This document shows, one piece after another, positions 1 to 4,724 of a stretch of DNA of 6,110 bases. The notes under the pieces are model-generated. The model searched no databases and had not been told where the DNA came from. It worked only from the letters and a program-made list of their open reading frames with translations. The position numbers and the translations under genes were made by a program. Positions within the stretch are counted from its first letter, which is position 1, and every line of letters starts with the position of its first letter. Source of the stretch: an uncultured Odoribacter sp. (GTDB lineage Bacteria > Bacteroidota > Bacteroidia > Bacteroidales > Marinifilaceae); assembly GCA_905204385.1 (NCBI GenBank), contig CAJKZL010000207.1:1-6110 (forward strand), in the 5' to 3' direction.

Positions 1-160
1 AAATGTTTACAACTCGTGATTTGACCAAAATCTCGTCCGATTCTTGCCCTGATTTCATAAAGATTTCAAGGATAGATAAAGCAACTTGACAGATTCAGCA
101 TTAAAATTTAGAGTATCAGAAACAAAAATATTCGCCATAGGGCAGAGAAGGCATACGAAA

Positions 161-176
161 GGAAGGGTACATAGTG
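161..176 (+). promoter_or_regulatory. Purine-rich ribosome-binding stretch supporting the GTG start
   Basis: GGAAGGG (161-167) lies 6 bases before GTG 174, a good Shine-Dalgarno distance, but 18 bases before the alternative ATG at 186. This favours the GTG start of the YdeI-family gene. Bacteroidetes depend little on Shine-Dalgarno pairing, so the argument is moderate. Confidence 0.45.
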
Positions 177-734
177 AGTGACGTAATGGAATTTGCAAAC
201 AGAGAAGAATTCAGGCGATGGCTTTCTGACCATTGTCTGTCGAATGCTGGCGTTTGGCTTTTATTTGGAAAAACGGGAGGGCCGAAAACAATAAAGGCAA
301 GCGAAGCGCTTGAAGAAGCGCTCTGCTTCGGCTGGATCGACGGACAGATACAAAGCATCGACGACAAAACTTACAAGAAATATTTTTCTTTACGCAGGGA
401 GAATAGTAAATGGTCGGAGAAGAATAAAGTGTTGGTTAAAAAGCTTGAAAAACAAGGACTTGTGACCGATTTGGGCAGGAGGAAAATAGAGGAAGCCCAA
501 AAAAGCGGGCAATGGGATGCCCCCAATTCCCTGACGGTGACAGAGGAAGAGATAGCCTTTTTATCTGGTTTACTGAAAGTATATGGGCTCGCATATGAAA
601 ATTTTCAGGCGATGTCTTTATCAGTAAAGAAAACCTACGCGCGGGCATACTTTGACGCAAAGACAGATTCCGGACGGGAAAAGCGAATAGCATGGATGGT
701 GGATAGGCTCAATAGAAATCTAAAACCGATGTAA
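174..734 (+). CDS. YdeI/OmpD-associated family protein
   Basis: A 186-residue cytoplasmic protein with no signal peptide or membrane segment, matching in pattern the YdeI/OmpD-associated (OmdA, 'bacteriocin-protection') family. Seen in the sequence: an N-terminal REEFRRWL...GVWLLFGK block (about 10-33), the hallmark EALCFGWIDGQ (48-58), Y-x2-YFS-x-RRENSKWSEKNK (67-85), KIEEAQKSGQWDA (104-116), and a C-terminal YFDAKTDSGREKRIAWMVDRL helix (159-179), which is the usual OmdA ending. Length is normal for the family. Its biochemical role is not established; links to bacteriocin or peptide resistance and stress come from homologues, so no specific function is claimed. The start is GTG at 174, preceded by the purine-rich GGAAGGG at 161-167; an in-frame stop at 138-140 and no ATG between leave ATG 186 as the only other likely start. 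It stands alone: no co-directional neighbour is visible on either side. Confidence 0.9.
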   Translation: MSDVMEFANREEFRRWLSDHCLSNAGVWLLFGKTGGPKTIKASEALEEALCFGWIDGQIQSIDDKTYKKYFSLRRENSKWSEKNKVLVKKLEKQGLVTDLGRRKIEEAQKSGQWDAPNSLTVTEEEIAFLSGLLKVYGLAYENFQAMSLSVKKTYARAYFDAKTDSGREKRIAWMVDRLNRNLKPM

Positions 735-781
735 ATCAGGGGTTCCGTGTGATGGTATAAAGTCCAATGCGGCCTTTTAAG

Positions 782-816
782 CTGCTTTTTACTATTCGGG
801 CAATAAAAAATAGCAG
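782..816. repeat. Imperfect inverted repeat 48 bp after the YdeI-family gene
   Basis: Arms 782-796 and 802-816 pair at 12 of 15 positions around a 5-base loop (CGGGC). No T-run follows on either strand, so it is not a standard intrinsic terminator, though it may mark the 3' end of the YdeI-family transcript. It sits directly before the promoter at 823. Confidence 0.35.
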
Positions 817-822
817 GAAAAG

Positions 823-853
823 TTTGCAGGTTAGAAAAAATACCCTACTTTTG
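823..853 (+). promoter_or_regulatory. Bacteroidetes housekeeping-type promoter of the tRNA-Ser relic
   Basis: TTTG at 823-826 (-33 box), a 19-bp spacer, then TACTTTTG at 846-853 (-7 box, consensus TAnnTTTG). Both boxes and spacing fit the known Bacteroides sigma-ABfr promoter. Transcription should begin near 860, about 20 bases before the tRNA-like sequence, a normal leader length for a tRNA gene. Confidence 0.75.
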
Positions 854-880
854 TGGTCGAATTCAGCACCGAACAAATAA

Positions 881-932
881 GGAAAGATGGGTGAGTGGCT
901 GAAACCAACAGTTTGCTAAACCCCTCTTTCAG
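881..932 (+). pseudogene. Internally deleted tRNA-Ser(GCU) relic
   Basis: The first 40 positions read as a normal class II serine tRNA: acceptor strand GGAAAGA (881-887), TG, a 3-bp D-stem GGT/ACC (890-892/904-906) with A894 and the conserved GG at 897-898, and an anticodon loop TTGCTAA (913-919) with anticodon GCT (915-917). The 3' side of the anticodon stem matches for only two pairs (A920, C921) and then breaks. Variable arm and T-arm are missing. The sequence resumes as TCTTTC (925-930), which pairs with acceptor bases 882-887; the first pair is lost (G881/A931), and G932 sits where the serine discriminator G would be. About 52 nt remain of an expected length near 88-90, so it cannot work as a tRNA. 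The GCU isoacceptor is needed to read AGC/AGU, so an intact copy is expected elsewhere. Promoter upstream and terminator downstream are kept, so it may still be transcribed. Confidence 0.7.
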
Positions 933-969
933 CAAAATGTACAAAGACAAATATGCGACAATCTAAGAT

Positions 970-1004
970 AAATCCTGTAAGATCAAGTTCTGGCAGGATT
1001 TTTT
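970..1004 (+). terminator. Intrinsic terminator after the tRNA-Ser relic
   Basis: AAATCCTG (970-977) and CAGGATTT (994-1001) form a perfect 8-bp stem with a 16-base loop, running into a T-tract at 999-1004. Lying 38 bases after the relic, on the same strand as its promoter, it completes a promoter-RNA-terminator unit. Confidence 0.8.
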
Positions 1005-1071
1005 GTTGGGCTCAGATATCTTTTATTAAGCAATTATGATGTTTTTTCAATCATAGCTGTTTCGTTTCTTG

Positions 1072-1102
1072 CAAATTTACGATTAGAAAATAAATCTGCA
1101 AA
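1072..1102 (-). promoter_or_regulatory. Orphan minus-strand promoter
   Basis: Read on the minus strand: TTTG (1102-1099), a 19-bp spacer, then TAAATTTG (1079-1072), an exact match to the Bacteroides -33/-7 consensus and spacing. It would start transcription near 1065, leftward. No protein gene of reasonable size lies downstream on that strand; only a 6-codon ATG frame (1056-1036) and sequence antisense to the tRNA relic follow. It may be the remnant of a lost gene or drive a small RNA. Confidence 0.5.
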
Positions 1103-1151
1103 GATGGTCCGGCGTTTTGCTCGATTCAAGTGATAGGATTGACTTTGTGGC

Positions 1152-1187
1152 AGTAACAATTAAACGAGCAGACGTTTGAGTAACAAT
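1152..1187. repeat. 9-bp direct repeats flanking a short inverted repeat
   Basis: AGTAACAAT occurs at 1152-1160 and again at 1179-1187 (27 bp start to start). Between them AAACG and CGTTT form a 5-bp inverted repeat around a 6-base centre. The arrangement resembles a protein-binding site or a relic of integration, but nothing beyond the pattern supports a role. Confidence 0.4.
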
Positions 1188-1241
1188 AAAAAGACTAAAG
1201 TGAACCCTAAAAGTTTTTTGTCAGACTTTTAAAGTTCACTT
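1188..1241 (-). terminator. Hairpin ending the protease/lipoprotein operon
   Basis: Arms 1198-1205 (AAGTGAAC) and 1234-1241 (GTTCACTT) pair perfectly. After a 2x2 internal mismatch, a further 7 bp pair (1208-1214 with 1225-1231) around a 10-base loop. On the minus strand a T5 run (1192-1188) follows five bases after the stem. It sits 43 bases past the lipoprotein stop codon, where an operon terminator belongs. The T-run is somewhat displaced, so efficiency is uncertain. Confidence 0.6.
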
Positions 1242-1284
1242 CAGCATTTTAGACATCTTCTTTTCTTCCTGGGCCTTCGCTCCG

Positions 1285-2676
1285 CTAAAAATCGGTCAGG
1301 TTTAACTCCGTCACTCCCACGATATCCGAAAGAACTACTTCTTCGGCTCCCCAAGATTCCAGAGTGACCGTATGAGATCCCCCGTTTTTATAAGTGTGGG
1401 AAGCTCCTGTCTTATAATTTTCTTTTTGCGTATCCCCCCACAGAATGGAGCCTTTCAGATTCTTGCCTATCAGGGTGGGCACTTTGAACAGTTGATTTTC
1501 ATGGGTAATGAGGAGACGGCCGAAATCTTTTCTCCCTTCCTGGACGATCGTGATTTCTTGGCTGATCTTCTCATGTTTGATGGTGATTGTGCCTTCACGC
1601 GATTCGATGTCTGGGTTTTCCGCTATTGAAAAACTCAAGGGAGTAGTTGTCAATGCCCGTGTTTTAGTCACTTTCTTTATCCAGTCTGCTGACACCGAAA
1701 CTTCAAAATCTACATTTGCATTTACCTCGAAATCTACATTGCCCGCAGTGCCTGGAAGCTTGTATACCTTTTGTGCTACGAGGATCGCATCCTTCTGCAT
1801 CTGAGTGATTTTTACTTTTTTCGTTATATTTTTCTCCTTGTAAACGAAAAGGATTTCCGCAGATCGCGCACTATAGGATTCATTGGCTGCCACCGAAATG
1901 TAATGGGTATACGAAGAAACGGCCCGGCTTTTCTTTTCCGTAATCCAATCTGTATCCGGTAATTTCATTTCGTAGGGTACATTGCTTTTCAGTTCTATTT
2001 TTATTTCCGTAGCATCGCTGCCAACTGTGTATTCGTTCCGGGTAAGAATTAATTCCGGTTCCGCTCCATCCTGGTAAACGGTAAACGTTTCCGACAGTTC
2101 GCCGCTGTGAATCCTGATTTTCCCTTCCCGTTTCGCATTGTCTTCGTTTTTCTTTACGGTGAATTTTAAAGACGAGGTAGTTATCCCCTTGGTGCCCATC
2201 GGTATTATCCAATCGACAGCACTCTCTTCCACAGTATATTCAAAAGTGATATTTGCTTTGACTTCCACTAGTACCTCTCCGCCGGAACCTCCGACTTCCG
2301 CCTTAGAGGAGGTGAGGGTCAGGGCGTCTTTTTGTTTCTGAGTGATGGTGACCGGCAGTACGACCGTTCCCGATGTCAGGGTGACGGTGGCATTCCGTTC
2401 GTCCGGTCCTCCGTTTTCTTCCGTATGGATGGCAATGCTGCTTTTTCCGACCGGTCCGTTGGCAGGAGAAACTGTACACCAACTCTGATCTGTCTTGGCT
2501 GTCCAGAGGGCTGAAGAGGTGAAGCTCAATGTCTGCATTCCTCCTGTTGTACTAAACGTTTGTACCCCGCCGTCGATGCTTATGCTGAATATTTCAGGTT
2601 CTTCTTTGTCGGAACAAGAGGTCCACAACAAGGGCAGACAAAGCGTTAAAACTATAAATTTTTGAAGGTTCTTCAT
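1285..2676 (-). CDS. Tandem BACON-domain surface lipoprotein with PKD-like C-terminus
   Basis: A 463-residue exported lipoprotein. Residues 1-21 are a type II signal peptide with lipidation site C21 (LLWTSC); the following SDKEE is acidic, like the export signals that place Bacteroides lipoproteins on the cell surface. Four BACON-like beta-sandwich domains follow: about 34-115, 116-203, 206-295 and 296-381. Domain 1 has W58/W66 (SSALWTA, SWCTVSP); domains 2-4 each carry a DWI motif (155, 243, 331), and all end in an ITQ/VYQ/IVQ strand. The linker QKDA recurs after domains 1 and 3, suggesting duplication. The last 80 residues have a WGD...Y-x2-G-x2-HTY...HTVT-x2-SWGAEE pattern resembling PKD-like C-terminal domains of other Bacteroidales lipoproteins. 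BACON domains are associated with glycan or mucin binding and often act as spacers; the ligand here is unknown. No enzyme domain is present. It starts 29 bp after the protease stop, so co-transcription is likely. ATG 2676 has an AT-rich leader without a Shine-Dalgarno sequence. Confidence 0.88.
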   Translation of the reverse strand: MKNLQKFIVLTLCLPLLWTSCSDKEEPEIFSISIDGGVQTFSTTGGMQTLSFTSSALWTAKTDQSWCTVSPANGPVGKSSIAIHTEENGGPDERNATVTLTSGTVVLPVTITQKQKDALTLTSSKAEVGGSGGEVLVEVKANITFEYTVEESAVDWIIPMGTKGITTSSLKFTVKKNEDNAKREGKIRIHSGELSETFTVYQDGAEPELILTRNEYTVGSDATEIKIELKSNVPYEMKLPDTDWITEKKSRAVSSYTHYISVAANESYSARSAEILFVYKEKNITKKVKITQMQKDAILVAQKVYKLPGTAGNVDFEVNANVDFEVSVSADWIKKVTKTRALTTTPLSFSIAENPDIESREGTITIKHEKISQEITIVQEGRKDFGRLLITHENQLFKVPTLIGKNLKGSILWGDTQKENYKTGASHTYKNGGSHTVTLESWGAEEVVLSDIVGVTELNLTDF

Positions 2677-2705
2677 AAGTTATTTCTTTTGGATGTCCGA
2701 TATAC

Positions 2706-4481
2706 TCATTTCGATGTACCGATAATGAATTTAAGTTCCTTGTATTCTTTAGCTTTCCGTAACTTCAGGGTATACGAACCGGTTGTAAGTACATTCGCGT
2801 CGATGATGATTTCGCCACCCTGGATCCGACAGTGCCGACTCTCATCTGTGCCATTTGACGTAAAAAGCTGAACCTCTACCCCGTCTTTCACTTGCAGGGT
2901 GAATTTTTTAGTCTTCTTATTGTAGATAATGGAGGTACTTTCTTCGATCGACTGTTCGTCAGCGATTATTAATTCCCAGACACATCCATTCTCCTCGTTC
3001 CCTTGGATAAGAGTCCATTCCGGTGATCTTACACTCTTATAAAAAGCCCTTATCCGGTCGCCGGTTTCTATCGGGACTTTTATAGTCAGCCAGCGATCCT
3101 TAAGATTGTAACCGTATCGAGGCTGCAGTGCAGGAACGGAAAACGAATATAATTCTTGTTTTATTTTTCCGGTTTTATCCGTCAAACCAACCATGATAGT
3201 GCCGCTGAAAACAGACGAACCCATATTCTGGATAAATCCGACAGAGACCGGAAAAGGCTTATCTTTTTCGAAAGAAGTTTCGCTGGTAGTAAAACCGTTT
3301 AATTGATTATTCCCGAACCGAATCTCTTCGATATACTCTCCTCCTTCGTCTTTTTTTAATCCTATAACGGCACCTTGATTATTATTATAATGTCCCGATC
3401 CGCCTGCTCCCTGTCCGTGAGGTTCCAAAGCAGAGAGCAGGAAATAGCCGTTGCAGTAACCTCCCCACCCCCAGTTTACGCTATAATAGTCATCCTCGGC
3501 ATAACCGTCGAGCACGAATGCGTGCCCTGCTGTTTCGTTAAAACCCGAATAAACGATCGGGCGTTTCTCTTGTAGTTCCTTTTGCATTAATCTATGCCAT
3601 TCCTGATTCGAATAGGAAGAACGGCTTAAATAACGTGCGCTTTTATCGTATTTCATATAGGTGGGCAGATCGGAGGCAATTATTGCAGTGGAAGCCCCTG
3701 AGCCTGAACTTCCTATCGGTCCATAATCCGCCCGGAGTATAACCCCGCAGTCGTACATCAAAGCGGCAACGGCATCCTCTTCTTCCGTGGAATAATTAGT
3801 ATACGTCAGCGGCATTTTAGCCCATAGGTACGGGCGGTTTAAAGTACGGTCCGGTACGTTATATCTATAGGTTGATGTCGTATAGCCCGGAATCGTTCCA
3901 ATCCCCATATCGGGCCATTCATGGTATTTCATCACAATCGCCGTCGCTGTGATCGTACATCCCGTATACGTTCTCTTTCCGTTAATGATAGGGCAGTCCT
4001 TATTGTAGGGCATATCCTGGTTCCATAAGGCTGTTTCCAGCTTTATTACCGGATTGCCGACCTTTAAGGCAGTCCAGGCCTGCGCCACGGCCGGAGGACT
4101 TTTTAAGCCTTCGCGCCGGGCCCTGTTGATTTGCTCGCTTATCTCTTCCAGCCAATCCTTTAAGTTGACCGGTAAATGATTACCGGGAAAATTATTTTTA
4201 AACGAGTATCCTAAAATAGGCATAACGACGTCGTCGCCTGCTACTATCACAAAGCCTTTTCCGTTATCCTTGCCGAATACATAAAAAGCAGGAGATGCCC
4301 CGTTTGCCCGGGTAGAAATATTTTCATCCTTCAGAATCAACCGGACCGAAACGGTGGTGGTACGGGCTGTGGAAGAGAATTGAAAAAAATTGCCGGCCAC
4401 TGCTTTGGCTTTCTCTTCCGGGATGTTTTCGGCAAACAGTCCCCCGGAAAGGAAAAGAAATAATAGAAATAAATATTTCAT
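2706..4481 (-). CDS. Secreted C10 (streptopain-like) cysteine protease
   Basis: A 591-residue secreted zymogen of peptidase family C10, whose members include SpeB of Streptococcus and the Bacteroides fragilis Bfp and P. gingivalis PrtT proteases. Signal peptide 1-17 (cleavage after GLFA, no lipobox). Prodomain about 18-140 with the family's PAFYVFGK...GFVIVAGDD...PILGYSF block (64-94). Catalytic domain about 141-378: LWNQDMPYN with the probable oxyanion-hole Q155, TGC with nucleophile C175 followed by ITATAIVMKYHEWP, AGHAFVLDGY with catalytic H320, and NWGWGG with N336/W337. A glycine-rich stretch (356-370) sits near its end. The C-terminal 210 residues are beta-rich; the final 75 loosely resemble a type IX secretion sorting domain. 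All catalytic residues are present, so an active enzyme cutting extracellular or periplasmic proteins is expected. It is first in a two-gene operon with the BACON lipoprotein. No Spi/staphostatin-type inhibitor gene is recognisable nearby. Confidence 0.95.
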   Translation of the reverse strand: MKYLFLLFLFLSGGLFAENIPEEKAKAVAGNFFQFSSTARTTTVSVRLILKDENISTRANGASPAFYVFGKDNGKGFVIVAGDDVVMPILGYSFKNNFPGNHLPVNLKDWLEEISEQINRARREGLKSPPAVAQAWTALKVGNPVIKLETALWNQDMPYNKDCPIINGKRTYTGCTITATAIVMKYHEWPDMGIGTIPGYTTSTYRYNVPDRTLNRPYLWAKMPLTYTNYSTEEEDAVAALMYDCGVILRADYGPIGSSGSGASTAIIASDLPTYMKYDKSARYLSRSSYSNQEWHRLMQKELQEKRPIVYSGFNETAGHAFVLDGYAEDDYYSVNWGWGGYCNGYFLLSALEPHGQGAGGSGHYNNNQGAVIGLKKDEGGEYIEEIRFGNNQLNGFTTSETSFEKDKPFPVSVGFIQNMGSSVFSGTIMVGLTDKTGKIKQELYSFSVPALQPRYGYNLKDRWLTIKVPIETGDRIRAFYKSVRSPEWTLIQGNEENGCVWELIIADEQSIEESTSIIYNKKTKKFTLQVKDGVEVQLFTSNGTDESRHCRIQGGEIIIDANVLTTGSYTLKLRKAKEYKELKFIIGTSK

Positions 4482-4539
4482 TTTCAGTAATTTAATAATG
4501 TATTTTTAATTTATGCTGCTTTTATAAAAACAATAAAGA

Positions 4540-4551
4540 ACAAATGTTTGT
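4540..4551. repeat. Short palindrome at the protease promoter start site
   Basis: ACAAA and TTTGT flank a 2-base centre, giving a 5+5 inverted repeat that touches the -7 box and covers the expected transcription start. It could be an operator, but in such AT-rich sequence a chance match is quite possible. Confidence 0.25.
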
Positions 4552-4582
4552 AAATTTATATATATTTTTTAATAAAGTCAAA
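4551..4582 (-). promoter_or_regulatory. Candidate promoter of the protease/lipoprotein operon
   Basis: On the minus strand TTTG (4582-4579), a 20-bp spacer, and TAAATTTA (4558-4551) fit the Bacteroides -33/-7 promoter except for the last base (A for G). The start site would be near 4545, leaving a leader of about 60 nt before ATG 4481. It lies just beyond the upstream gene's terminator, the expected place. Confidence 0.5.
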
Positions 4583-4638
4583 GAAAGGATTTTTTTTATA
4601 AAGTGATTTTACAAGTGGAAGAAGCTGAGTTTATACCT

Positions 4639-4677
4639 AAAAAAAATCGGAATAAAAGTTCATTTTATCCCGATTTT
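4639..4677 (-). terminator. Intrinsic terminator of the alpha-2-macroglobulin gene
   Basis: Outer stem 4643-4650 with 4670-4677 (8 bp), one mismatch, inner stem 4652-4657 with 4663-4668 (6 bp), and a 5-base loop. On the minus strand the stem runs directly into eight T (4646-4639). It lies 47 bases past the stop codon and separates this gene from the protease operon. Confidence 0.88.
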
Positions 4678-4724
4678 CTTCTTTAACAATTTGCAGGAGG
4701 CTTATCGTTCGGCCTTCTTCAAGT

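Larger units (their letters stand above)
735..1284. other. 550-bp intergenic region without protein genes
   Basis: No convincing protein-coding frame exists here on either strand. In order it holds an imperfect inverted repeat (782-816), a plus-strand promoter (823-853), a deleted tRNA-Ser relic (881-932), a plus-strand terminator (970-1004), an orphan minus-strand promoter (1072-1102), a compound direct/inverted repeat (1152-1187), and a hairpin that probably ends the minus-strand lipoprotein operon (1188-1241). The stretch looks like a decayed RNA-gene locus between two unrelated transcription units. Confidence 0.7.

Noticed and set aside
3..89. Plus-strand 28-codon open frame beginning with ATG at the left edge
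   Set aside because: Too short, no recognisable motif, and it could be either chance or the tail of a gene outside the window; nothing decides between them.
86..114. TTGACA-N17-TAGAGT resembling an E. coli sigma-70 promoter before the YdeI-family gene
   Set aside because: The primary sigma factor of Bacteroidetes uses TTTG/TAnnTTTG boxes, and the -10 match is only 4 of 6.
436..693. Minus-strand 85-codon frame inside the YdeI-family gene
   Set aside because: It is a shadow of a gene whose plus-strand product shows clear family motifs; its own translation has none.
1144..1178. TTTG...GACGTTTG as a plus-strand promoter
   Set aside because: The spacer is 23 bp, too long, the -7 box lacks its first T, and no plus-strand gene follows.
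1880..2212. Minus-strand 110-codon frame inside the lipoprotein gene
   Set aside because: It lies in another frame of a well-supported BACON lipoprotein and its low-complexity translation matches no family pattern.
4601..4617. Two AAGTG copies 12 bp apart upstream of the operon promoter
   Set aside because: Five-base repeats in AT-rich sequence are expected by chance.
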